The notes beneath the pieces were generated by a model. The model was not told the origin of the DNA. It did not search any database and was given only the letters and a program-made list of their open reading frames with translations. A stretch of DNA of 64,000 nucleotides, from assembly GCF_029952445.1 (NCBI RefSeq), contig NZ_JAQPPK010000011.1:91231-155230 (forward strand). The letters are read 5' to 3'. The first letter of the stretch is position 1, and each line of letters opens with the position of its first letter. This document shows, piece by piece, positions 30,149 through 38,420 of this stretch. This stretch comes from Paenarthrobacter nitroguajacolicus. GTDB lineage: Bacteria > Actinomycetota > Actinomycetes > Actinomycetales > Micrococcaceae. Position numbers and translations under genes: made by a program.

Positions 30149-31654
30149 GTGACACTGGAGTTCCGGACCCAGGAAGTCAGCCAGGACATGCTGGCCCGGA
30201 CCCGCAAGGTGATTGCGGTCCACATCAACTACCCCAGCCGTGCTGCGCAGCGCGGACGCACCCCTGCGCAGCCGTCGTATTTTCTGAAGCCCTCATCGTC
30301 CCTGGCCCTGGGATCTGCCGACGCTCCTGGCACTGTGGAGCGTCCTGCCGGTTGCGAGCTGCTCGGTTACGAGGGCGAGATTGCGCTGGTGATCGGCAAG
30401 TCGGCCCGTCGCGTGGGACTTGAGGACGCCTGGAGCCACGTTGAATGGGTCACGGCGTCGAACGACCTCGGCGTTTACGATCTCCGCTATGCGGACAAGG
30501 GTTCCAACGTCCGGTCCAAGGGCGGTGACGGCTTCACTCCGGTTGGCCCGGCGCTGATCCCGGCCGACGCCGTCGACCCGGCACAGTTGAGGATCCTTAC
30601 CTGGCACAACGGTGAACTCGTCCAGGACGACACCACTGAAGACCTGCTCTTCCCCTTCGCGCAGCTGGTCGCTGACCTCTCCCAGCTGCTCACCCTGGAA
30701 GAGGGCGACATCATCCTCACCGGCACCCCCGCCGGCGCCTCCGTGGCCAAGCCGGGCGACGTCGTCGAGATTGAGGTCACCGGCGGTGGCTTCAGCAGCG
30801 GCCGCCTGACCACCAAGGTAACGGAAGGCACGACGCCGTTCGCGGACTTTGGTGCCCGGCCCAAGGCCGATGACACGCAGCGCGAAGAGGCTTACGGTTC
30901 CCGCGAGGCTGCGGGCCTGGCTCCCGCGGCTTCGGTCCTGACGCCGAAGTTGAAGGCCAAGCTGGAGTCGGTGGCTACCGCTACGTTGTCTTCCCAGTTG
31001 CGCAAGCGCGGGTTGAATAACGTGAGCATCGACGGCCTGCAGGCAACCCGCCCAGACCGGAAAGTGGTGGGCCTGGCCCGCACTCTGCGCTACGTGCCCA
31101 ACCGCGAGGACCTCTTCAAGACTTACGGCGGCGGGTTCAACGCCCAGAAACGTGCCATCGATTCGGTGAACGAGGGCGAAATCCTGGTCATGGAAGCCCG
31201 CGGCGAAAAGGGCACGGGCACCGTGGGGGACATCCTGGCGCTGCGTGCGCAGGTCCGTGGTGCCGCTGCGATCATTACCGACGGCGGCGTCCGGGACTAC
31301 TCGGCCGTAGCCGACCTGGAAATGCCCACGTACTTCGCGAACCCACACCCGGCCGTGCTCGGACGGCGCCACATTCCGTGGGATACAGACATCACCATCG
31401 CGTGCGGCGGCGCAACGGTCCAGCCAGGCGACATCATCGTGGCCGATTCCGACGGGATCCTGGTCATCCCGCCGGCCATCGCCGAGGAACTCGTGGATGA
31501 CTGCATCGCGCAGGAAAAGGAAGAAGTCTTTATCTTCCAGATGGTCCAGGAAGGCAACAGCGTGGATGGCCTGTACCCGATGAACAAGGACTGGCAGGCC
31601 CGGTACGCCGAGTGGTCCGCCCAGCAAACCCCGGAAGGAGCCCACGGTGACTGA
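30149..31654 (+). CDS. Fusion of fumarylacetoacetate-hydrolase-like domain and RraA-type aldolase/decarboxylase domain (HpaG role)
   Basis: 501 aa from GTG 30149 behind AGGAGGAGG. Residues 20-230 are a FAH domain: GYEGEIALVIGK with metal-binding acidic residues, ASNDLGVYD, and LTGTPAGAS (191-198). After a linker, residues 268-470 are RraA/HMG-aldolase-like: G358-x-VGD361-x20-DGGVRD with R382 and D383. Classical HpaG joins two FAH domains to decarboxylate and isomerise the ring-cleavage product. Here the second domain is replaced by an unrelated fold known for oxo-acid aldolase/decarboxylase activity. It is the first gene of the operon. The role in decarboxylation is inferred from position. 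Confidence 0.85.
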   Translation: MTLEFRTQEVSQDMLARTRKVIAVHINYPSRAAQRGRTPAQPSYFLKPSSSLALGSADAPGTVERPAGCELLGYEGEIALVIGKSARRVGLEDAWSHVEWVTASNDLGVYDLRYADKGSNVRSKGGDGFTPVGPALIPADAVDPAQLRILTWHNGELVQDDTTEDLLFPFAQLVADLSQLLTLEEGDIILTGTPAGASVAKPGDVVEIEVTGGGFSSGRLTTKVTEGTTPFADFGARPKADDTQREEAYGSREAAGLAPAASVLTPKLKAKLESVATATLSSQLRKRGLNNVSIDGLQATRPDRKVVGLARTLRYVPNREDLFKTYGGGFNAQKRAIDSVNEGEILVMEARGEKGTGTVGDILALRAQVRGAAAIITDGGVRDYSAVADLEMPTYFANPHPAVLGRRHIPWDTDITIACGGATVQPGDIIVADSDGILVIPPAIAEELVDDCIAQEKEEVFIFQMVQEGNSVDGLYPMNKDWQARYAEWSAQQTPEGAHGD

Positions 31655-32315
31655 AACCGCCGTCGAGAGCGCCGCGACCGAAAGCAAGTCCCAGCAGGCC
31701 TATGCCGCGGTGAAGGCCCGGATCATCGAGGGGACGTACACGCCTGGCTACCGGCTGGTGCTCGCGAAAATCGCCGAGGACCTCGGGTTCAGCGTTGTCC
31801 CGGTGCGCGAAGCGATCCGCCGCCTGGAAGCCGAAGGGCTCGTGAAGTTCGAACGCAACGTCGGCGCCACAGTTGCCGGGATCGACCCCACCGAATACCT
31901 CTACACCATGCAGACCCTGAGCATCGTGGAGGGTGCGGCCACCGCGTTGTCCGCTCCGCTCATCGATCCCGCCACGATCGCCCGGGCACGGGCCGTGAAC
32001 CAGGAAATGCGTGAATGCCTGGAACACTTCGACCCCGTCCGCTTCACCGCACTGAACCAGGACTTCCACAGCGTCCTCTTTGAACACTGCCCCAATCCGC
32101 ACATCCTGGACCTGGTCCACCGTGGCTGGAACCGGCTGGCGTCCCTGCGCTCGTCCACGTTCCGCTTCGTCCCCGGCCGCGCCCAGGAATCCGTGCGTGA
32201 ACACGAGGCCTTGCTCCAGCTCATCGAGTCCGCAGCGGATGCCGACACCATCGAAAAAGCAGCCCGCCAACACCGCGCCGCCACCTTGGACGCGTACCTC
32301 GCCACCACCAACTAA
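31647..32315 (+). CDS. GntR family regulator, FCD subfamily
   Basis: 222 aa from GTG 31647, overlapping the previous stop by 8 bp. YAAVKARIIEGTYTPGYRLVLAKIAEDLG and VPVREAIRRLEAEGLV form the winged helix; the C-terminal FCD domain has the metal-binding Asp/His set (LNQDFHSVLFEHC, REHEALLQLI). Ligand is probably the substrate or an intermediate of the operon. Likely binds TCGTATACGA upstream of the first gene. Confidence 0.92.
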   Translation: MTETAVESAATESKSQQAYAAVKARIIEGTYTPGYRLVLAKIAEDLGFSVVPVREAIRRLEAEGLVKFERNVGATVAGIDPTEYLYTMQTLSIVEGAATALSAPLIDPATIARARAVNQEMRECLEHFDPVRFTALNQDFHSVLFEHCPNPHILDLVHRGWNRLASLRSSTFRFVPGRAQESVREHEALLQLIESAADADTIEKAARQHRAATLDAYLATTN

Positions 32316-32318
32316 AGC

Positions 32319-32379
32319 AACGCGGGGTCACTTATGGCCCATAAAACCACCTCTAATGGGCCATAAGTGACCCCGCGTT
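32319..32379. repeat. Perfect 24-bp inverted repeat between gntR and hpaE
   Basis: Arms 32319-32342 and 32356-32379 are exact complements around a 13-nt loop. The arm contains GGGGTCACTTATGGCCC. It starts four bases after the gntR stop and ends 20 bp before hpaE, whose ribosome-binding site lies outside the hairpin. It could attenuate transcription or protect the mRNA. No T tract follows. Confidence 0.85.
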
Positions 32380-32399
32380 GGAAGAAAAGGAAGACAACG

Positions 32400-33911
32400 A
32401 TGACGACCTCAGTAGAAACCAGCAAGCATTACATCCCCGAGAAACTGCCCACGCACATCCAGCACTTCATCAACGGCGAATTCGTTGACTCGGTGTCAGG
32501 CAAGACCTTTGACGTCCTGGACCCGGTATCCAATGGCAATTACGCCACGGCCGCCGCCGGGCAGAAGGAGGACATCGACCTCGCCGTCGCTGCCGCCCGC
32601 GAAGCGTTCGTGAACGGTCCGTGGCCGAAGATGAAGCCGCGCGAACGTGCACGCGTCCTGAACAAGATCGCCGACGCCGTTGAGGCGCAGGAAGCGCGCC
32701 TCGCCGAGCTCGAGACGTTCGATACCGGCCTGCCGATCACCCAGGCCAAGGGCCAGGCGCTGCGCGCTGCCGAGAACTTCCGCTTCTTCGCGGACCTGAT
32801 CGTGGCCCAGTTCGACGACGCCATGAAGGTCCCGGGCTCGCAGATCAACTACGTGAACCGCAAGCCGATCGGCGTCGCCGGTTTGATTACCCCGTGGAAC
32901 ACGCCGTTCATGCTGGAGTCCTGGAAGCTCGCACCGGCGCTGGCTACCGGCAACACCGTGGTGCTGAAGCCGGCCGAGTTCACGCCTCTGTCCGCGTCCC
33001 TGTGGGCGACGATCTTCAAGGATGCCGGCCTGCCTGACGGCGTGTTCAACCTGGTCAACGGCCTGGGTGAGGAAGCCGGCGATGCACTGGTGAAGCACCC
33101 GGACGTGCCGCTGATTTCCTTCACTGGCGAGACCACCACCGGCCAGACGATCTTCCGCAACGCCGCCGCCAACCTCAAGGGCCTCTCCATGGAACTCGGA
33201 GGCAAGTCGCCGTGCGTGGTGTTCGCCGATGCCGACCTGGATGCCGCGATCGACTCGGCACTGTTCGGTGTGTTCTCGCTCAACGGCGAACGCTGCACCG
33301 CCGGCTCCCGCATCTTGGTTGAACGCGCCATCTACGACGAATTCTGCGAAAAGTACGCCGCCCGCGCCAAGAACATCGTGGTGGGCGATCCCCACGATCC
33401 CAAGACCCAGGTTGGAGCACTCGTCCACCCCGAGCACTACCAGAAGGTGGCGTCGTACGTGGAGATCGGCAAGTCCGAGGGCAGGCTCCTGGCCGGCGGC
33501 GGCCGACCCGACCACCTGCCCGAAGGCAACTACATCGCACCCACGGTGTTTGCCGACGTCGCGCCTGACGCGCGGATCTTCCAGGAGGAAATCTTCGGTC
33601 CCGTCGTGGCCATCACGCCCTTCGAGAACGACGACGAGGCCCTCGCCTTGGCGAACAACACCAAGTACGGCCTGGCGGCCTACATCTGGACCCAGAACCT
33701 GACCCGGGCCCACAACTTCTCCCAAAACGTCGAGGCCGGCATGGTGTGGCTCAACAGCCACAACGTCCGCGACCTCCGTACCCCGTTCGGCGGCGTCAAG
33801 GCTTCCGGCCTGGGCCACGAGGGCGGCTACCGCTCCATCGACTTCTACACCGACCAACAAGCCGTCCACATCACCCTCGGCTCCGTGCACACCCCCAAAT
33901 TCGGCGCCTAG
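32400..33911 (+). CDS. hpaE: 5-carboxymethyl-2-hydroxymuconate semialdehyde dehydrogenase
   Basis: 503 aa NAD+-dependent aldehyde dehydrogenase oxidising the ring-cleavage semialdehyde to the dicarboxylic acid. TPWNTPF (N167), MELGGKSP (general base E265) and LNGERCTAGSR (nucleophile C299) form the active site. Length and the IQHFINGEFVDS N-terminus match HpaE. ATG 32400 is preceded by a purine-rich leader (GAAAAGGAAGACAACG). The dioxygenase gene follows. Confidence 0.93.
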   Translation: MTTSVETSKHYIPEKLPTHIQHFINGEFVDSVSGKTFDVLDPVSNGNYATAAAGQKEDIDLAVAAAREAFVNGPWPKMKPRERARVLNKIADAVEAQEARLAELETFDTGLPITQAKGQALRAAENFRFFADLIVAQFDDAMKVPGSQINYVNRKPIGVAGLITPWNTPFMLESWKLAPALATGNTVVLKPAEFTPLSASLWATIFKDAGLPDGVFNLVNGLGEEAGDALVKHPDVPLISFTGETTTGQTIFRNAAANLKGLSMELGGKSPCVVFADADLDAAIDSALFGVFSLNGERCTAGSRILVERAIYDEFCEKYAARAKNIVVGDPHDPKTQVGALVHPEHYQKVASYVEIGKSEGRLLAGGGRPDHLPEGNYIAPTVFADVAPDARIFQEEIFGPVVAITPFENDDEALALANNTKYGLAAYIWTQNLTRAHNFSQNVEAGMVWLNSHNVRDLRTPFGGVKASGLGHEGGYRSIDFYTDQQAVHITLGSVHTPKFGA

Positions 33912-34014
33912 TACCCAACTAAGTAACAGCAAACGTTCCACTGAGCCCTCATTGGAGCAGGTGCTGTCACCCAGTTGGGTTCCCACACCAACCTTTCAAC
34001 GAAGAGAGAATCCC

Positions 34015-35112
34015 ATGAGCAACACGTTTACCGGCCCCATCCCCACCCCCACGGTCCCCGCCCCGGACATTGTTCGCTGCGCCTACCTCGAACTCGTGGT
34101 CACTGACTTGGAAAAGTCCCGCGCGTTCTACGTGGACCTCCTGGGCCTGCACGTGACCGAAGAAGACGAGAACACCATCTACCTGCGCTCCTTCGAGGAG
34201 TTCATCCACCACAACCTGGTCCTCCGCAAGGGCCCGGTGGCCGCAGCAGCCGCCTTCGCCTACCGGGTGAAGTCCCCCGCCGAAGTCGACGCCGCCGAGG
34301 CCTACTACCGCGAACTCGGCTGCCGGGTGGAGCGCCGCAAGGAAGGCTTCACCAAGGGCGTGGGCGACTCCGTCCGTGTGGAAGACCCGCTGGGCTTCCC
34401 GTACGAGTTCTTCTACGACGTCGAGCACGTCGAACGCCTCACCCAGCGCTACGACCTCTACTCCGCCGGTGAACTGGTCCGCCTGGACCACTTCAACCAA
34501 GTCACCCCGGACGTCCCCCGCGGACGCAAGTACCTGGAGGACCTCGGCTTCCGCGTCTCGGAAGACATCAAGGATTCCGACGGCGTCACGTACGCCGCGT
34601 GGATGCACCGCAAGCAGACCGTGCACGACACAGCCCTGACCGGCGGCAACGGTCCGCGCCTGCACCACATCGCGTTCTCCACCCACGAGAAGCACAACAT
34701 CATCCAGATCTGCGACAAGATGGGCGCCCTGCGGATCAGCGACCGGATCGAACGCGGTCCCGGACGACACGGCGTGTCCAACGCGTTCTACCTCTACATC
34801 CTGGACCCGGACGGCCACCGCGTGGAGATCTACACGCAGGACTACTACACCGGCGATCCGGACAACCCCACCGTCACCTGGGACGTCCACGACAACCAGC
34901 GCCGCGACTGGTGGGGCAACCCCGTAGTCCCGTCCTGGTACACCGAAGCCTCCTTGGTCCTGGACCTCGACGGCAACCCCCAGCCCGTGATCGAACGCGA
35001 AGACAAGTCAGAAATGGCCGTCACCGTTGGCGCCGACGGCTTCTCCTACACCCGCCCCGACAAGGCAACCGGCGAGGCCGCCGAAGGCTTCAAACTGGGG
35101 GCGCAGGTCTAA
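34015..35112 (+). CDS. hpaD: Homoprotocatechuate (3,4-dihydroxyphenylacetate) 2,3-dioxygenase
   Basis: 365 aa extradiol dioxygenase with two vicinal-oxygen-chelate repeats. Metal ligands are H159 (RLDHFNQ), H218 (RLHHIAF) and E271 (HRVEIYT); H204 is the active-site acid/base and Y261 is also retained. These correspond to H155, H214, E267, H200 and Y257 of the Brevibacterium fuscum enzyme, with a constant offset of four. The Arthrobacter relative MndD uses Mn2+ and the Brevibacterium one Fe2+; the metal here cannot be told from sequence. It cleaves the ring between C2 and C3. Confidence 0.96.
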   Translation: MSNTFTGPIPTPTVPAPDIVRCAYLELVVTDLEKSRAFYVDLLGLHVTEEDENTIYLRSFEEFIHHNLVLRKGPVAAAAAFAYRVKSPAEVDAAEAYYRELGCRVERRKEGFTKGVGDSVRVEDPLGFPYEFFYDVEHVERLTQRYDLYSAGELVRLDHFNQVTPDVPRGRKYLEDLGFRVSEDIKDSDGVTYAAWMHRKQTVHDTALTGGNGPRLHHIAFSTHEKHNIIQICDKMGALRISDRIERGPGRHGVSNAFYLYILDPDGHRVEIYTQDYYTGDPDNPTVTWDVHDNQRRDWWGNPVVPSWYTEASLVLDLDGNPQPVIEREDKSEMAVTVGADGFSYTRPDKATGEAAEGFKLGAQV

Positions 35113-35115
35113 GCC

Positions 35116-35901
35116 ATGATGGACGCGAAGACGATCGAAGCCATAGCCGACGAACTCCTGGAGGCAAACCGCAACCGCAAACCGGTGCCGCGCCTGACCG
35201 CCCGCTACCCGGAAATGACGGTGGAGGATTCCTACGCCGTGCAGCAGTTGTGGCGCCAAAGGAACGAGGAAGCCGGGCGCACGTTGGTGGGGCGCAAGAT
35301 CGGCCTCACGTCCAAAGCCATGCAGGCCGCCACGGGCATCACGGAGCCGGATTACGGCGCGATTTTCGATGACATGGTCCTCGAAACCGGCTGCTCCGTG
35401 GAATGGGACCAGTACACGCACCCCCGGGTGGAGGTGGAGTTGGCCTTTGTCCTTAAAGACGCGCTGAAGGGGCCAGGCTGCACCATTTTCGATGTCCTCA
35501 ACGCCACCGACTACGTGGTTCCGGCCCTCGAGATCCTGGACTCCAGGATCGAAATGGAGGGCCGGACCATCGTGGACACCATCTCGGACAACGCGGCGAT
35601 GGGCGCCATGGTGGTGGGTGGCCGCCCGGTGCGGCCCGACGCCGTCGACCTCCGCTGGGTCTCCGCCATCCTCTACAAAAACCAGACCGTGGAGGAGACC
35701 GGAGTGGCCGCCGGCGTGCTCGACCACCCGGCCAACGGGGTGCACTGGCTGGCCAACAAAATCGCCGCGCACGGGGACTCCATGAAGGCCGGAGATATCA
35801 TCCTCGCGGGCTCGTTTACCCGGCCCTTGTGGGTGTACAAAGGTGATACCGTCCACGCGGACTACGGACCCTTGGGAGTCGTGACATGCCACTTCAGCTG
35901 A
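35116..35901 (+). CDS. hpaH: 2-oxo-hept-4-ene-1,7-dioate hydratase
   Basis: 261 aa, FAH-fold hydratase of the HpaH/MhpD group. [39 protein letters not shown] with metal-binding Glu residues, and [16 protein letters not shown] are typical. It adds water to the double bond before aldol cleavage. It follows hpaD after three bases and overlaps hpaI by 16 bp. A second in-frame ATG lies one codon downstream. Confidence 0.94.
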   Translation: MMDAKTIEAIADELLEANRNRKPVPRLTARYPEMTVEDSYAVQQLWRQRNEEAGRTLVGRKIGLTSKAMQAATGITEPDYGAIFDDMVLETGCSVEWDQYTHPRVEVELAFVLKDALKGPGCTIFDVLNATDYVVPALEILDSRIEMEGRTIVDTISDNAAMGAMVVGGRPVRPDAVDLRWVSAILYKNQTVEETGVAAGVLDHPANGVHWLANKIAAHGDSMKAGDIILAGSFTRPLWVYKGDTVHADYGPLGVVTCHFS

Positions 35902-36689
35902 GCTCCACCTTCTATTCGGCCCTCGCTGAGGCGGGACGCCCGCTGGCCGGCATGTGGGTCTGCTCCAGCAGTCCGCTCGTCGCGGAAATCTGCGCCGGAT
36001 CGGGGCTGGACTGGTTGCTGATCGACGCCGAGCATAGTCCGAACGGCCTGGAATCCATCCTCGCCCAGCTCCATGCAGTGAGCGGCTACCCCTTGCAGGT
36101 CATGGTGCGCCCGCCGGTCAACGGCACCGTGGTCATCAAGCAATACCTGGATCTTGGAGTGCAGAACCTGCTGATTCCCATGGTGAACTCGGCTTTCGAG
36201 GCCGCCGCCGCAGTGGCCGCTGTCAGGTATCCGCCGCACGGTGTCCGTGGTGTTGGCTCCGCGCTGGCCCGGGCCTCCCGCTGGAACAGGATCCCGGACT
36301 ACTTGGCTACCGCCTCGGAATCCATCAGCCTCACGGTGCAGATCGAATCCGAGGCAGCTGCGTCCGCCGTTGAGGAGATCCTGGCCGTCGACGGCGTGGA
36401 CGGCATCTTCCTCGGCCCCTCGGACCTCGCCGCCTCCATGGGCCTGCTGGGACAGCAGGAGAATCCCTTGGTGAGGGCCGTCGTCGAGCATTGCCTTGAA
36501 GCCGCGAAAGCGGCGGGTAAGCCGGCCGGCGTGAACGCCTTCAATGAATCCACCGCACGGGCCTACCTCGACGCCGGTGCCTCCTTTGTGCTGGTCGGCG
36601 CCGATGTCGCGGTGCTGGCCCGGGAGTCGGAGAGGTTTGCCAAGACGTTCATCCCCACGCCCGAAGTGGTGGAGCGCGACAGCTACTGA
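35886..36689 (+). CDS. hpaI: 4-hydroxy-2-oxoheptane-1,7-dioate aldolase
   Basis: 267 aa class II pyruvate-dependent aldolase. GMWVCSSSPLVAEICAGSGLDWLLIDAEHSP, VMVRPPVN, LIPMVNSAFEA and VQIESEAA with a metal-binding Glu are conserved in HpaI/GarL. Products are pyruvate and succinate semialdehyde; no dehydrogenase for the latter is in the operon. Last gene of the operon, ending 53 bp before an unrelated lipoprotein gene. Confidence 0.93.
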   Translation: MPLQLSSTFYSALAEAGRPLAGMWVCSSSPLVAEICAGSGLDWLLIDAEHSPNGLESILAQLHAVSGYPLQVMVRPPVNGTVVIKQYLDLGVQNLLIPMVNSAFEAAAAVAAVRYPPHGVRGVGSALARASRWNRIPDYLATASESISLTVQIESEAAASAVEEILAVDGVDGIFLGPSDLAASMGLLGQQENPLVRAVVEHCLEAAKAAGKPAGVNAFNESTARAYLDAGASFVLVGADVAVLARESERFAKTFIPTPEVVERDSY

Positions 36690-36741
36690 GCCGCGGGATG
36701 GGCTAGGCTCGATGCAATCAACGCCTGAGGGGGCAGAGCTG

Positions 36742-37188
36742 ATGAAGTGTCGTGCTGCAGTTGTTTTGGTCCTGGTTGCCGCGCTGGGGCTCGCTGGCTG
36801 TTCGACGCAGGCAGGGCCAAGAGTGCTGAACCGGGAGGCGACGGCGGAGGACAAATTACCGGACTCAGTGGGCCTTAGCGGCGTGGATCTTGAGGTCGAG
36901 CCCGGATCGGCCCGTTTGGTGGCTACCCATGACGACGTGAAGTATTACGTGGCCAAGAGCAAGACGGGCGGAGCCTATTGCCTGTTTGTGGTGCCCGTCG
37001 GACTCCCGGAACGCTGGAGGGCGGGATGTTCAGGGCCAGGCACAAGCGAACGGATCGTCACTGTCTCAGGCGCGGACCGTTCAGAGGCGACCTTGATTAA
37101 CGACGGCGTGGATACCAACCGCCCGGAGTTTCAAGGACTGACCAAGATCCACGACAACGTCCTGATCAGCGAACCCAGCCCCTACTAA
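36742..37188 (+). CDS. Small lipoprotein of unknown function
   Basis: 148 aa. MKCRAAVVLVLVAALGLAGCST is a signal peptide with lipobox LAGC, so the protein is lipid-anchored outside the cytoplasmic membrane. The mature part has three Cys residues beyond the lipobox region (YCLF, GCSG) and no recognised domain. GAGGGGGCAGAGCTG precedes ATG 36742. It may be a readthrough neighbour of the hpa operon only. Confidence 0.82.
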   Translation: MKCRAAVVLVLVAALGLAGCSTQAGPRVLNREATAEDKLPDSVGLSGVDLEVEPGSARLVATHDDVKYYVAKSKTGGAYCLFVVPVGLPERWRAGCSGPGTSERIVTVSGADRSEATLINDGVDTNRPEFQGLTKIHDNVLISEPSPY

Positions 37189-37189
37189 G

Positions 37190-37549
37190 CTACTTGCGCG
37201 CCATGTACCACTCAGTGAATTCCCGGGCGCGACCGTCTTCGGCGAACCGGATGACCCACAGATTGTCATAGGTGGGCTGGCCGTTCAGGTACGTTGTGAC
37301 GCCTTGGACGAAGGCAGCGTCGCCGTCCTGGCCCAGGAGTGTCCACTCAAAGGTCCAGTCTTCCGGTTGATCGGCCGAATCTCCGGACCAGTGCTGAACG
37401 ATTTCCTCATGGCCATTCCACGGATTCTCCGTGTTGGGTTTGTCGTAGTAGACGGCGTCCTCGGTGAAGAGCGCCCGGATGTCGTCGGGCTCGTTCGAGG
37501 TCCACGCGCGTTCGTAGTTGTCCATCCAGGAGTTCACGTCGTTGGTCAT
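37190..37549 (-). CDS. SnoaL-like/NTF2-like fold protein
   Basis: 119 aa. WMDNYERAWTSNEPDDIRALFTEDAVYYDKP is the helix pair and first strand of SnoaL-type polyketide-cyclase-like proteins; WFEWTLLGQDGDAAFVQGV-type strands and IRFAEDGRAREFTEWY complete the cone. Such proteins are diverse small enzymes or binding proteins. Ends one base from the convergent lipoprotein stop. Confidence 0.85.
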   Translation of the reverse strand: MTNDVNSWMDNYERAWTSNEPDDIRALFTEDAVYYDKPNTENPWNGHEEIVQHWSGDSADQPEDWTFEWTLLGQDGDAAFVQGVTTYLNGQPTYDNLWVIRFAEDGRAREFTEWYMARK

Positions 37550-37580
37550 GTACCCGTTCTACCCCGCGCCGCTGCAGGGT

Positions 37581-38159
37581 TCAACGGCCGCCCCGCGTTC
37601 CCGGGCGGGTTGCGCGCCGCGTTCCGCCGCGGGTTGCGCGCCGGATGTGGTCCGGGGTGAGCCCGGTCAGTGAGGCGAGCTCGAGGTCGTCGCAGACCTG
37701 GTTCCGGAGGGCCAACACGATCAGTTCTTCGCGACGCTCCATGATCCGGTCCCGGGAATTCCCGGCACGCCTGAGTTCTTCACTCCTGTGCTGCAGCAAG
37801 GCCAATTGGGAATTGCGCGGGAGGCCACTCGGTTGGAGGTCGTCATAAGCCAAAGCGAGGGTTCGGACGGTGCGAAGGTTCTCCCCGGTGGCAGCGGAAA
37901 TGGTGGCCGGTGGCAGGCCGTCCTCCACGGCCTGGGCAATCAACTCGTTCCTGGCGGCGGCAAGATCGCGGATGGCGCTGGCGGCCTGGCTCAGGAGTTG
38001 CCGGTGTACGCCCAGGGCACGTGCGAGCCTGGTGTGTTCCGTTTGCGCTGGATTTTGCGCTGGAGTTTCCGCTGGATGTTGGGCTCCTGGATGTTGAGTT
38101 CGTAGGGCCTTGGCGCGGTACGAGTACCGCCCGTTGGTTGACCTGCTTTGGGCCGGCAT
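37581..38159 (-). CDS. Putative DNA-binding protein of unknown family
   Basis: 192 aa, strongly basic. The N-terminus has short imperfect repeats of QHPG/NPAQ type. Two segments look like helix-turn-helix units (PPATISAATGENLRTVRTLAL and LELASLTGLTPDHIRRATR), the second followed by an Arg/Gly/Thr repeat tail (RGGTRRATRPGTRGG). The middle is helical. Resemblance only; no family name can be given. Confidence 0.6.
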   Translation of the reverse strand: MPAQSRSTNGRYSYRAKALRTQHPGAQHPAETPAQNPAQTEHTRLARALGVHRQLLSQAASAIRDLAAARNELIAQAVEDGLPPATISAATGENLRTVRTLALAYDDLQPSGLPRNSQLALLQHRSEELRRAGNSRDRIMERREELIVLALRNQVCDDLELASLTGLTPDHIRRATRGGTRRATRPGTRGGR

Positions 38160-38298
38160 GAGCCACCTTTCGATTACGGAACAGGCGCTTCGCGGGCCTT
38201 CCGACCCCTTGAATCTAGGCAGGATTCAGCCAAGCAAGGAAATACCAATACAGCGTTGGCCCATAAGCAAAATGCATGGAAGAAGTAGCGGGACTGTC

Positions 38299-38337
38299 AT
38301 AAGACCCCCTTATAGATCCACGCACATTAGGTCTTAT
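38299..38337. promoter_or_regulatory. Inverted half-sites ATAAGACC / GGTCTTAT upstream of the aminotransferase
   Basis: ATAAGACC (38299-38306) and GGTCTTAT (38330-38337) are perfect complements 23 bp apart, in AT-rich DNA 84-120 bp before the 38421 start. The same motif occurs as GGTCTT-GAAT-AAGACC at 40871-40886, upstream of the small gene 40566-40787. Confidence 0.5.
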
Positions 38338-38420
38338 CCAGAGCACCCCTTCAGTACCTAGTCTCGAACAAAGGGATCCGCGAATCCGCGCGTCCTGAGT
38401 TCCACATTCCTGGAGGAGAC

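Noticed and set aside
30293..31687. 464-aa open frame opposite the FAH-RraA fusion
   Set aside because: Shadow frame produced by codon bias; the plus-strand protein has conserved domains throughout.
32496..33986. 496-aa open frame opposite hpaE
   Set aside because: Same reason; the composition is not that of a folded protein and hpaE is unambiguous.
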